Shown here piece by piece: positions 19,061 through 29,106 of a DNA stretch of 30,805 nt (the stretch's first letter is position 1; each line of letters opens with the position of its first letter). This DNA comes from Purshia tridentata (lineage: Eukaryota > Streptophyta > Magnoliopsida > Rosales > Rosaceae). Made by a program: the position numbers and the translations under genes. The stretch lies in contig QANT01002560.1 of NCBI GenBank assembly GCA_003254885.1, positions 1 to 30,805 of the forward strand. The letters are read 5' to 3'. Under the pieces are notes generated by a model that worked only from the letters and a program-made list of their open reading frames with translations, did no database searches and was not told the DNA's origin.

Positions 19061-20719
19061 TAAACTTGTAATTACGTTGAAATGGGTTTAAATTTCCAGA
19101 AAATTCTGGAAATTTCCCCCTACTTTTTATTTCTCTCTCCTCTCCCCCTCTCTCCCGCACTCTCACTCTTCACTCTCTCTCTTCTCCTCTCTTCAAGGCC
19201 AAACTTTGAATGGCCATAACTTCTTCGTTTGATGTCCGATTCTGGCGATCTTGGTATCGTTGGAAAACTATCGACGATGCCTTTCCACTCATAGTCTCAG
19301 ATCATCATTTTGATCAGCCGTGAAGACGCAGCAGCCCAGTTACAGTCGCGCCACCGCCGTCGTTCTTCGTCGATTCCGGCCATTTCCAGCCCTGTTTGGG
19401 TCGGATTCTTAGTGGGTTTTACTCCCCTCTTCGTGTGCTTCCTTTCCCCTAAGGTATTGTCCTCTAAATTTGAGTATTTTCGTTTATCAATTTTTGGAGT
19501 TTACACACCCATTTCGGGTTCTCTTGGAAAACTAAGATTGGGTGGTGTTTTGAGTTATTTTTGGACATTAATCACTCTTAGGAACTTCCAATTGAGGATT
19601 AGAACAAGAAATTTTAAGGAATTTGAAGAAATTGGAAAGTTGGGGAAATTGGGGTTTATGCCCATTTCGGATTTCGCCATGTTTAGGGGAATTGATGGTT
19701 GTTTTGGTGTAGATGTGGGGCTAAGGATGAATTTGGAGTGGCTGGAACTTGGATTGATGAATTATTGTGGGAAATTAGAAACTTGGAAGTTGGGGTTTGG
19801 AAACCATGTTGAATTCTTTGGAACCTTTGATTTTGAGTGATAAATTGCGGTAGTTTTAAATAATTTCCAAACTTAGAAACCTTCAATTGTGGTTTAGAAT
19901 GGTTAGTTTGAAGGAAATCGGAGAAATGGTGAGTTTGGGACGAAATTGGGCGCTTATGGGTTGTCGAAACGACACCCGGACGATCCTCGGTCAAGTTAGG
20001 TGGAATGGAGATTATTGGGAAAAATTATCGTGTAAAAATAAGCTAGTGGCATGGGTTTTGAGTCGAGACGGAAAATAAGTTGGGCTATAGTTAAATATAG
20101 ATTTGTGGAGTGTGAGGCCTAGAACGTGCACTTGTGTTTTTACGATCGTAAATTGATTAGTATTCTAATGTTTTGTCGTTCTCATGTTAGGCGACACTTC
20201 CGAGACCCGAGACGACCCAGTCGGAGACCAAAGCTAGGCTATCTCTGTGAGTGGACCTCGTTCCCTAAACTTTATTTACGAATTCTTTATGAATTTCATG
20301 ATTTAATTCGTATTTATATGTGAGTTTTAATTGAGTTTATGAATTGAGAAATATTATTCGATTCTTGAGTATGGAATGGATTTGTTATGCTCGGGAATTG
20401 TTTTTTATGATGACTTATTCGAGCCGTTAGATTTTGGAAACGTTTTGATTTCTCAAGTAAACATATGTGGTTTATTCGTATCTTGAAATATTAAGGGTTT
20501 GGTTACTGAAAAGGATTTTATAGTTGTTGGTTTAATGATTTCCCAGTTTTGGAAAGGTTATATGTTTTATGGGCGAAAAGAGATTTATGGGAAAAGGATT
20601 TTCAAACCACCCTTTGCAGTACCCTACAGATTTTTTGATTATATAGGTCTTTGGGACCCATCACGGCACACACATAGGCTTTGGGCTGTGTGTCGGGATG
20701 CCTTGCCCTTTGGGGGTGG

Positions 20720-20959
20720 CTCTGCGTGCACGTATGGCAGGTATGTTGGCCCTGCATGTGTATGACAGACCCTGGCTCTGCACATGTACGGCAGGATTAT
20801 TGGCCTTGCATGCGTATGGCAAGTTGTGAGCCCTGCGCATGTACGGCAGGATTATTGGCCTTGCATGCGTATGGCAGGTTATGAGCCCTGCGCATGTACG
20901 GCAGGCTATTGGCCCTGCATGCGTACGGCAGGTCGTGGGCCCTGCGCATGTACGGCAGG
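20720..20959 (+). repeat. Tandem array, ~55-bp units built of two ~27-bp half units
   Basis: About 4.4 units. Each unit holds two variants of one half unit: CCCTGCGCATGTACGGCAGG and then CCTTGCATGCGTATGGCAGG, separated by a short AT-containing linker. Frames stay open on both strands because the unit lacks stop codons, which explains the Cys/Arg/Ala-rich hypothetical proteins; I do not treat these as genes. Single or double copies of the half unit, reversed, are found in C1 (about 810-870), C2 (23330-23372 and 25330-25425), which shows that copy number varies between related LTRs. Confidence 0.8.
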
Positions 20960-21657
20960 TTCGATGGGTAACTGTTGGGTGAGAGGCTTTCTTGTCAAAA
21001 CAGTTTACAAAATAAATCCTTGGTTGATACAAATTTCAATTCTTATCTAATATTTTGGGAGCTTGACCAGTTTTATCAATTTATCAGAGTTTTTTAAAGT
21101 GGATTTCAATTGCGAGCTTCTACATGGAGTTTTCAGTGAATTTTATGAAAGTGATTTTAAAACTGGGGGATTTCAAAGAAGGTTTGTGAAATTTTAAAGA
21201 AACTTGAAAGTAAAGGTTTATTAATATTATTTTGATTTATGTCCACTCACTGAGTTAACTCATTAGCTTTATTCTTGTTGTTATTTTAATTTCCCCCCAG
21301 GTTGTAGCGGTGGAGTAGTCGTGCCAAGGACATCGAGAAAATCTAGTTAGCTGGTGTAGTTATAGGTGTTTATATTTTCTTATAAATCTTATTTCCTTAA
21401 TAAATTTTGTAGCGTAGCTCTGATAATCAACTGAATAGTTAAATTATTGGTTCTGAAATTTTGGGTCGGAGACCCTTTGGTTGTGGTAGAGGAGCTGTGG
21501 TACTTAGAAGTGCTTTTGCAAGTCTTCGTGAAGAATGGGTTAGTCCAATTTCAGGGGAGGTTTTGCCGAATTTTCGGTAGAATTTTCCTTGATATTGGAT
21601 TCCGGCAGGATCACTCCGAGTTCCAGGGAGGAATTCGGGGAGGGTCCTGTCACTAAC

Positions 21658-21770
21658 CTTTATCAATACGCGAACACACAAAGGTTTGCATAGATTCCCA
21701 ACTTTATTAATACGCGAACACACAATGGTTCGTATAGATTCCAACTTTATCAATATACGCGTAGATAGTG
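21658..21770 (-). repeat. Tandem ~44-bp repeat in LTR B'
   Basis: CTTTATCAATACGCGAACAC, CTTTATTAATACGCGAACAC and CTTTATCAATATACGCG start three successive units; the second and third are spaced about 44 bp apart. A further, more diverged unit (CTCTATCAATACATACACA, about 18687) lies on the other side of element B, so B inserted into this array. Confidence 0.65.
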
Positions 21771-23023
21771 CACCAGGACACATGGCCCAAAGCCTATATG
21801 TGTGAACCGATGGGTCCCAAAGACCTATAACCAGCCATTTACCCCCGGGTACTGTCCAGTGGTTTAAAAACCATAAACCAATATTCTTATAAACATATTA
21901 TATATACAATCTCAAAATACCACAAGATAAGCATTTCGAAGAAAAGAATTATTCAATCAAACCAATTTCAATCGATACTTAGGCAAATTCAAAACAATTT
22001 TATAACATTTAAAAGATAAACTTTGAAACCAAAATTCCACTTACAAACTTAGCGAGCAAAATGTAAGCCTCATCGATCACCCAACCAACAGTTAAGACTC
22101 AAAAAGTCACCCAAAAAGGGTCCTGATCATCCTGTACAAACACGTAAGGTCCAGATTGGTTCCCAAAAGCCTTAAAATAAGAAAAAGAACATTTTTTGTC
22201 ACTGGCCAGTCCAGCACTGCTGCACGTGGCGGAGCCGACAGCCACCGGAAAGTTGACTTTTCCGATGACCAACTCAGAAAATAAAATTGACCATACCAAA
22301 TCGGCGGGCTCGACGAGAGGAACAACTTTATCAACTGAGCCGAGTCCAAAAAGTGGCCGAAATTGGCCGGAAAATCTCAATTTTGGTCTAAAAATTCTAT
22401 CCTCGATTTGAAAATTCAAACTTATACAAAAAATTACAAATCATACATGGTTGGAAATCTTGAAACGTAAGGATTTCAGAATGGTAAGAATCGAATCAAA
22501 CCAAGGTTGGACGAAGCGGGAATTTGGATTTGAAACTCACATTAGCCGAAACTTCCAAAACTCGATTCGTCGTCCACAGTGGTCCGATCGGGACAATTTG
22601 GATATGGATGGGAAGAGCACGAAGAGACAAACAAAACCCGACAATCTGACTCTAGTAGATGCTGCACGTGCTCCCACGCATGGCTGGAAGGTGCAACGGT
22701 GATTTTGATCTCCAGACACTGTTCACGCGTGATTTTTGATTTTTTCCTGAAAAATGAAATTATTTTTTCTATTTATATTTTACCCCTCAAATTTCAAACG
22801 TGCATAACTCTTAAACCGTAACTCCAAATTACGAGCCGTTTCTTCCTACGCGCTCATGAGGTCGAGTTTTACGCATCCATATAAAAATTTGGGCCGAAAC
22901 ACCCTTTCAAAATATAAGTCCCTTGCAAAACCAAAACTTCCCTAAGTGAGGGCAAATTGGTAAATTCACCCCGATGACTTTAAATGACGATCCAACAATG
23001 AATAGTAGGGATGGGTCGTAACA

Positions 23024-23372
23024 AAGACCTTATAGTCACTCTTTGAAATCTCCAAATTTTAAAACTCTTTCGAAATGTTTTTCTGATTCACCAAAAAGTA
23101 AATCAATAAATCAAGTATCCATTGTTTTGAAGAACTCATGAATGTAATATAAATGGCTTGGTTTTCACATATTCCTAATATCTCATGTCAAAACTCAATT
23201 AAAATCATAAAATAACTCAACATACAAAAATTTAGAATAAACCAAATATGTAAAATAAGAAGTGAGGTTTTAATTCCAATAAATACTTATGAGAGAAATT
23301 TACACCTAGTCAATTAAATACAAAACCTGCCATATATGTGCAAAGCCATGAAGTTGTCATACACATGCAGGG
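23024..23372 (-). repeat. Old LTR remnant C2, second fragment
   Basis: Continues the remnant after the AAGAC duplication and ends at the CAGGG duplication (23368-23372) that marks the family A insertion. It includes one half unit of the 27-bp repeat (GTCATACACATGCAG), matching the array motif on the opposite strand. Confidence 0.6.
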
Positions 23373-25320
23373 TGTAATACCCCGCACCTTCCAAAGTGGT
23401 TTTGAAAAGCTTTTTTAAAGGTTTTCAGGATTTCATTTGAAAAGTAAAACGTTTTGGGCGTTTTCGAATTTTAAATTGACTTTTAAAGTTGGGTAAAAAG
23501 TTGACTTTTTGTTCGGGCAAGGTTTTTGCGTTGACTTTGGGTTCGTTGGAAAGGTCTCATCCTCACGAGTTCATAGACACGTAGCACGCGTCAAACGGAG
23601 CTACGGTTTGGAAGTTACGGACGTGTGAAGAGAGGGGCAAGTTTGTAATTTTGGAAAGTTGGTTTTTAAAAAGGGCACAGAAACCCAGAAAATCACACAG
23701 TTTTCTCTCTCCTCTCTCCCGAAGGTTCTCTCCCTCTCGCGACTCTCTCTCCCAGCCGAAGCTTCCCCCGGCGCGTGGGGGTGCATCCGGTGGCGGGCTA
23801 GCCTGGTTCTTGGCTTCCCGTGCTCGCGCCTCCTACCTCTTCCTTCCGGTGGTGGCGGCTTTCCGTGGAGCAGCCCAGAACTCGAGCTCCAGGTTGCGCA
23901 CATCAAGGCAGCGATCGCGGGGATTTCGGCGACGACGCGACCCCCACCTGCCCAGATCTTCTCTACTCGTCGAGCCCAACGTGTTGGTGGGTTTGATTTC
24001 GCCGTTGGAACGCCGTGGGCGGCGGATCGACGTTGAGCAGGCCGGCGGCTTTCCGGCCAGTTTTCCTCCNGGCCAGTTTTCCTCCTTTTCCGGCCACTTT
24101 TGGCCCTCGACCCAGGTTTGAGTTTTGGTCCCCTCCACGTACTCTACATGCCTGTGTAGTTCGTTTTAGCTAAACGTGACTTTTGGTTTTTGTGCAGTTG
24201 ACCACCCGTTGATCGCTGTGGGTTTCGCTGCATGTGGTGGCGCCAGCGACCTGTTCCCTTGTTTTTGGCCTCGGGTCAACCACCCGAACCTGTGGGTGAG
24301 TTCGGGTGAGCTTCTTGACCTTCCGTGTGTTTTCCGAGGGTTGGGCAGCCACCATGCGTGGTGGTTCCCACCCGTTTCAGTTGTTAAACGAACTGTTTGT
24401 AAACATTTTTGTGTGTTTTGTGAACTGTCTGGTCTTAACAGGTACTCGGCTCGGGAATTGTATTTCCGATGCCGTTGTGCTGCCAGATTTTAGAATCCGT
24501 GCAAAGGAGCCACGAAGGGCACGAAGGGTAATTCGGTCGTTTCACGTGGTCACTGTGAGTGATTTAAGTGCAGTAATTTTCAGTTTCAGTTTAGTTACTT
24601 GCTTGCCTTGTGTGCTTTGTTTGATTGTTGGCTGTTTGCTAGTTAAGGGGGTTACGGAACTAGGTTTGGAAATTCTGAGGATTTAAAGGTGTTTCGAGGT
24701 TAAAGGTTTAAGTAAGAGATTGGAGTATCAGTGAGTATTATTTGAGGATTAAGTGTGTTCTAAAGGATGTTTGAGGATTCTAAGTTAAGGATCTAGTTGG
24801 ATCCCAAGTAAGGATCTTGTGGTTTGTTTCGAAGTGATTTTCAGTTTAGAGGATTGGTGACCGAGTTAAGGATTGTGTTTCTGGTTGAGGTTTGACTGTG
24901 ATTTAAGGCTTAAGTTGGATTGTGATTTGATTATTTTACTGATTTCTGTTTTGAGGTTTCCAGTTAGATTTCACTCATACGAGCTCTAGTGAGCTTACTG
25001 GGTTTGTGTTTAAACCCGGTGCACCTGTGGTTGGGTGCAGGGTTTTGGTTTTGCAGGTTAAGCAAGCTGAGGAGGCAGTGGAGAGAAGACGAGGCAGTGG
25101 GACCAGCAGCATTTCAGAACTTATTTTACAGTTTTATTTTCTTGTAAAAGTTTTACAGCTTGTTTTTATAAACGTGCTTTTGTAATTTACAGTGGTTTCA
25201 GTAAATTATTTTATATTCATGGGTCACTGTTTCAGAAAAAGGGCCTACAGTTTCAGGAAACAGTTTTCAGTTTCAGCAGTTTTCAGTAGTTTTCACGTGC
25301 CCGAGGGTCGGGGCGTGACA
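23373..25320 (+). mobile_element. Solo LTR, family A, 1948 bp, plus strand
   Basis: Starts TGTAATACCCCGCACCTTCC and ends GAGGGTCGGGGCGTGACA with a perfect 5-bp duplication CAGGG (23368-23372 and 25321-25325). The order along the element is: AT-rich head with the CACGAGTTC module, a CT-rich patch (about 23700-23755), a GC-rich section (23755-24110), the CCACCATGCGTGGTGG inverted repeat (24349-24364), an AT-rich tail with many GGATT phrases, the stem-loop at about 24997-25020, and the conserved 3' end. No gag, protease or polymerase is present, hence solo LTR. This is the most complete family A copy in the window and is the reference for the others. Confidence 0.87.
24055..24085. other. Single N flanked by a 15-bp duplicate
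   Basis: The undetermined base at 24070 lies between two identical 15-bp copies GGCCAGTTTTCCTCC (24055-24069 and 24071-24085). The family A copy at 29107 has this phrase once at the same place (about 29777-29791). This looks like two sequence pieces with an unrecognised 15-bp overlap joined by one N rather than a real duplication. Confidence 0.7.
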
Positions 25321-25325
25321 CAGGG

Positions 25326-26160
25326 CCATTATCCTACCATACATGTGCAAAGCTATTGTCTGTCATACACATGCAGGGCCAATAATCCCGTTATACGTGC
25401 ACGCAGAGCTACCCCCAAAGGGCTAAACATCCTCACACACGGCCCAAAACCTAGTGTGTGTTGGAATGGGTCCCAATGACCTATCTAATTGGATAGCTTG
25501 AAAGGTAGGCAACGGGTGGTTTGAAACCACTTTCATCTAACCACTTAAATCCTTTTCACCAAAGAAATGTTTTTATAACAACTCCCAACCCTTTCAATCC
25601 TCCTACCAAAATACATAAATGGCATCCAAACAAATCAATTATCCAATGGATCAAATCAATTCTAATTTATCTATAAATCCACTCAAATATTTCTCCCATT
25701 AATACAAAATATTGAATATGAAATAAGAATTAGAATTCTTTCCAAAATCCACCAATTAAAAGAAATCAACATGTAACTCTTATATTTTTAAAACTTATTC
25801 AAGAAAATATTTGAATTTTATTTAAATCTAACTCCAATCATCAATTTCCAAACCAATTTCAAGATAAGAATATGATTTAATAATTGAAATTTGATAAACT
25901 TATTGAAAACAAGGTCTACTCACAATATTAGCCAAGCTTGCTCAATTCTCTTTGGAATTGTCCTTGAATTCGAGGTGACGATAACTCCTATACAATAATA
26001 ATTGAAACATTAAATTAGGCTCGATTCCACCATAAATTTAATGTGTGTGTGTGAATCTAGACACTTCATTCAACCTTTCTAATTAATTTTCAACGGTAAA
26101 TTTCTAAATTCAATTAACGCCCATAAACTCAAATCTAATATAAATTTTTCTTGGTTCAAA
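25326..26160 (-). repeat. Old LTR remnant C2, third fragment
   Basis: Resumes with the half-unit repeat motifs (ACATGTGCAAAGCT, ACACATGCAGGG), then CACACGGCCCAAAACC and a TGGGTCCCAATGACCTAT block that equals the TGGGTCCCAAAGACCTAT block of B' (about 21810) and, reversed, the ATAGGTCTTTGGGACCCA block of B (about 20643). Further right the sequence is AT-rich with a CTACTCACAATATTAGCC phrase comparable to CACTTACTGCGAGG in C1 (about 1519). The right end is uncertain. Confidence 0.55.
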
Positions 26161-27084
26161 ATCTAACAACACGTGTCTTGTCCCAAAACTGGGCCCAGGA
26201 GATTTAAGATAAGACAGCTGCCACGTTAATGAAATTTTTTTTTTCCTTTTTTCATTAACGCTAAGGCTGTACACTTAACTTCCCCAACGTGTAAACAGTT
26301 GGAAAAAGAGTAGATACAAAAAGAAATGATTTGTGAACCCAAATCAATACTTGAAATTTTGAAACCTTTATTAAAATAAGCCCTATGTTGATGCTAAAAT
26401 TCTTGCTGGGCCTAATTTTAACAAACAACAATGAATCAATCAACCAAACACCTTCCACTCGATTGTGCGCCTGCCGCAAAGTTTTGTCTCTTCGAATTGT
26501 TGAGATCTTCCCGTGGGGTGTACCTGCAATGACACTCCGATGCTAAAATGAGTAAAGAATTCTATACTTTTAGTATTTTCTTTTCTTCTTAGGATCGATC
26601 TCCATTCCATGGAGTCACGTTCCTTTTTATAGGAAAAATAATTCTTCCGTTACCTCCCTACCTTCGCGCCTTTTTTCTTCCCGTTATATTTCTTTAATAT
26701 ATTTGATCATTGGTGCCTTTATTCGAGTTCGCGGGTCATTAAAGTTGGGATAAAAACGGGCTGTTGGTTTAAGACAAAAAATGTTATCGTTTTCAATTTT
26801 GGGCCTTAATTTATTTGGGTCTTTTGGGCTTCGTCCCTTGGTTTGGCTTTTCTCTGGCTGGGCCTGGTTACGTTTCAACCTTCGGCTCGAGCCCAGATAT
26901 TTCTGTCACCCACAATGCCCCCTTTTTCCTTCTACTTACCACGTGTTAAGCCCTGGTTGGTAGGGGAAAAATGATGGCGTAAGTCGAAAAGGCGTCTTTT
27001 GGTCATTTCGAGACACGTCTTTTCGACCTCTGCCCTTCTTGGACTTCTGAGCTTCCCCAGCCACTCATTTTCGAAAAATCCCTG
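26161..27084 (+). other. Upstream region of the transposon gene; no other gene seen
   Basis: Contains an inverted repeat GTTAATGAAA ... TTTCATTAAC (about 26225-26260), a GGTGTACCTGCAATGACACTC phrase at about 26516 that resembles sequence found in LTRs of plant gypsy elements (recollection, not verified), a second TATA-like TTTTTATAGG (about 26624) and a CACGTG G-box at 26940-26945. LTR limits could not be determined. Confidence 0.4.
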
Positions 27085-27094
27085 TTTATATAAG
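27085..27094 (+). promoter_or_regulatory. TATA box of the transposon gene
   Basis: TTTATATAAG lies about 185 bp before the ATG at 27271 and is followed by a pyrimidine-rich leader (CTTTCTCCCTCTTCTTCTTC), the usual plant arrangement of TATA box and Y-patch. The G-box CACGTG lies 140 bp further upstream. Confidence 0.6.
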
Positions 27095-27270
27095 CTTTCT
27101 CCCTCTTCTTCTTCGTATTCTACGATCTGCCATTTTTCCACAGTGCCTCTTAAGAACAGAAAAATCCTTCTGAGACCTTGCATCTTTCCGACACTCACCC
27201 AAGGGTCTTCGGTGTTTCCTAGCTTGCTCTTCTCCCTCACTCTCGTGTAAGTCTCTCTTTTCTTTTTATA

Positions 27271-28718
27271 ATGGGTAAACTCACCCAACTGGTTTATTAT
27301 TGGGAACCCTCTGTAGAGCAACTTAAGAAAATAGTTAGGGATTACGAGATTCCTCCCACTATCAAAGTTCAATCCCTTCCAGAAAATTGTAGTGTAACGA
27401 CTGGGGAGGGTATTCCGGAGGGATCGTTAGTGATTTCGGCCGACTCCCTACAGTATATCAGATTTCCCCTTCATCCCCTTTTCCAGTCATCTTCAACAAA
27501 ATGGGTGTTCACCCTCTTCAATTGAATCCCAGTTGGTTCCAACTGATTTCTGCTCTTCTGGGTTTTGGACTTTCTGTGGGGGCGGCCTTCTGGTTCGTAG
27601 ACTTCTTTTTCTGTTATAAGTGGAGTAAGGTCAACGAACTCGATGGGTCATGCACTTTCTATTTCACTCCAAAACCCGATGCCCCCAAACTTTTTCAAGA
27701 TCATCCTACTTCACACTGTGGGTGGAAAGGTAGGCCGGTGATGTTGACCGGCGAGTGGGCTGCCCCTGAACTCAGCAATGTGCCTCTCCCAACTCGTTTT
27801 TCCCATTCTCCTGGTATTCCTCATTTCGATGAATATCGTCATCTCGCACTTGATGTCATTTGCCAACGGTTGTCGATCACTAACATTCTTCGTTTTCTTT
27901 TTCCAGATAAATCTTGTTTTACGGAGGCCAGATTAGTTCACGATAGGTTGCTGGCCCTTAAGGCTCACTTCGAACTTGGGAATCCGAAACACAGCATCGG
28001 CTGGTTCTCCACACCTCAGGTTCTTCATTGAATCAGTTCTCAACGCCAATCCATCATATACGCGCCTTTTTCCGAGGAGAAACGTTCTGGCTTTGAAGGT
28101 TATGCTCCCAAAGACTTCGTTGGTGGTTTGATTTTACGTTCTGAGGACTTAGCATTGACAGACGACGGTCGAAAGAGGATTGAACAGCTAAAAGCAAGAT
28201 TCAAAGCTCAAGTTGAAGTTCTTTCAGTTGACTCTGAAGAAACTACTTCTGATACTGAAGAAATCAACATGCAGCGAAGAAAACTTGAACTTGCGAAGGA
28301 TCCAATTTTAGAGAAAAAGAGAAAGAAGAATGATCGAAAAGCCCCTTTGAAGACAAAAGTGGCGAAGGTTGCTTCGACGGTCGAAAAGGGACCAGTCCTC
28401 GATGCTCCCGCCCCTTCAACAACTGCGGCCATCGAAAATTCTTCTTCGTTGGGAGGTACTCGAAGTCCACCTCCACTCCCCGCTTCTTCACCTCCTCGAA
28501 TTCCAAGTTCGAGTGTTCGTCCAGCTGCTCCCCTTCCCCCTTTCGTTCCCGATATGAAGAGGTCCGATGGCTCTCGAGTTTTGTTGAGCGACTCTGCTGT
28601 CCACGACGAGAGCACTGCAATCGCGATCACGAGGAGTTGCGTGCTTCCTCGGGATGCCGCTGGGGTCTCCCAGTTGAATGACGGGGCTCTCATTGCTCCC
28701 TTCGTCTTCAATGGTTGA
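27271..28718 (+). pseudogene. Putative gypsy-type transposon protein (Transposase_28-like), broken
   Basis: Open from ATG 27271 in one frame to about 27490, then in a second frame from about 27490 to 28718. The join is a shift at about 27487-27491, within FPLHPLFQ and before NKMGVHPLQLNPSWFQ. In the second frame a TGA at 28029-28031 interrupts, after which the same frame continues without stops to TGA at 28716-28718. The segment RFPLHPLF ... GVHPLQLNPSWFQLISALLGF matches my recollection of the plant-specific Transposase_28 (putative gypsy type transposon) domain, which accompanies gag-like parts of plant gypsy elements. The C-terminal third has a basic cluster (KKRKKNDRK) and a Pro/Ser-rich stretch. 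About 480 codons in all; with two disruptions it is unlikely to be translated in full. No reverse transcriptase or integrase is in the window. Confidence 0.7.
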
Positions 28719-29106
28719 TGCTTCTGATCCCCTGACCGAGCAATAGCTTTTCTTTCATTCTGTCTTCTTTTGTACTGAACTTCTAAAATTCATCTGACTT
28801 GAGTGACCAATTTTACTCTAATTTTGACTGGTCTTTTGAATTTTGAATTTTATTTTGTGTTTTAATTTTGCTGATTTCAAATTCAAATTTCACTTACTGA
28901 TATTGAATTTATAAAGAGTAACGTACTATCCTTGGAATATCAATTGTATTAATTTGCAGCATAAAACTCGCATTCTATGCAATCATTCTAAATATAAATA
29001 CCTGTCCTCTGTCACCTTTGATTGTATAAAAGTTGTGCTTACTGTGTGTCCTTTGAAATAACCATGGGCAAAGAACGTAAGATCAAGTTTCACCTTGAGC
29101 TCCATG
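28719..29106. other. Flank between the transposon gene and the last LTR
   Basis: AT-rich sequence with no open frame of note. It may include the 3' untranslated region of the pseudogene. It ends at CCATG (29102-29106), the presumed left target duplication of the following LTR, whose right partner lies outside the window. Confidence 0.5.

Larger units (their letters stand above)
18738..21652 (+). mobile_element. Solo LTR B, plus strand, 2915 bp, nested in B'
   Basis: Starts TGTAACGACCCGTAC and ends GGGAGGGTCCTGTCA; the ends are short imperfect inverted repeats. A perfect 5-bp duplication CTAAC flanks it (18733-18737 and 21653-21657). Features along it: a duplicated head module (18800-18910 and 18945-19060), a CT-rich patch (about 19130-19195), a moderately GC-rich part (19310-19450), a tandem array (20720-20959), the box GTCCACTCACTGAGTTAACTC (about 21240), and a CAG-terminated pyrimidine-rich tract near 21299. 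Open frames of up to 176 codons occur but show no family motif. The TG...CA ends and 5-bp duplication indicate a solo LTR of a retrotransposon. Confidence 0.85.
17952..23023 (-). mobile_element. Solo LTR B', minus strand, interrupted; own length about 2152 bp
   Basis: Begins TGATAGGATCGCC and ends ATGGGTCGTAACA on the plus strand, with a perfect 5-bp duplication AAGAC on both sides (17947-17951 and 23024-23028). When the insertion is removed, the host sequence joins into a phrase colinear with remnant C1 (TACTCTAAGA ... GTCACTCT), which proves the boundaries. Read on the minus strand its 5' end is TGTTACGACCCATCC, a relative of the TGTAACGACCCG start of element B. It is interrupted at 18738-21652 by element B. 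The blocks for the LTR head (22800-22880, in reverse) and the CACTCACTGAGT box (18370-18382) are shared with B. No internal retrotransposon genes are present. Confidence 0.8.

Noticed and set aside
19310-19840. 176-codon open frame in LTR B
   Set aside because: No recognisable motif, hydrophobic and glycine-rich composition typical of translated LTR DNA, and no counterpart seen in B'.
20661-21050. Cys/Arg-rich repeat proteins on both strands
   Set aside because: Both come from a stop-free tandem repeat; no start context, domain or conservation supports coding.
18738-23023. B and B' as the two LTRs of one retrotransposon
   Set aside because: They are in opposite orientation, have different ends and each has its own target duplication; B lies within B'.
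26225-26266. Possible Helitron 3' end (hairpin followed by CTAAG)
   Set aside because: The hairpin is AT-rich with a poly-T loop, and no TC start or insertion between A and T could be shown.
26932-27372. 146-codon frame on the minus strand over the transposon promoter
   Set aside because: It lies antisense to the promoter, leader and start of the Transposase_28-like frame and has no independent support.
28208-28711. 167-codon minus-strand frame over the Pro/Ser-rich end of the pseudogene
   Set aside because: Shadow of the plus-strand coding sequence, which has the coherent protein pattern.
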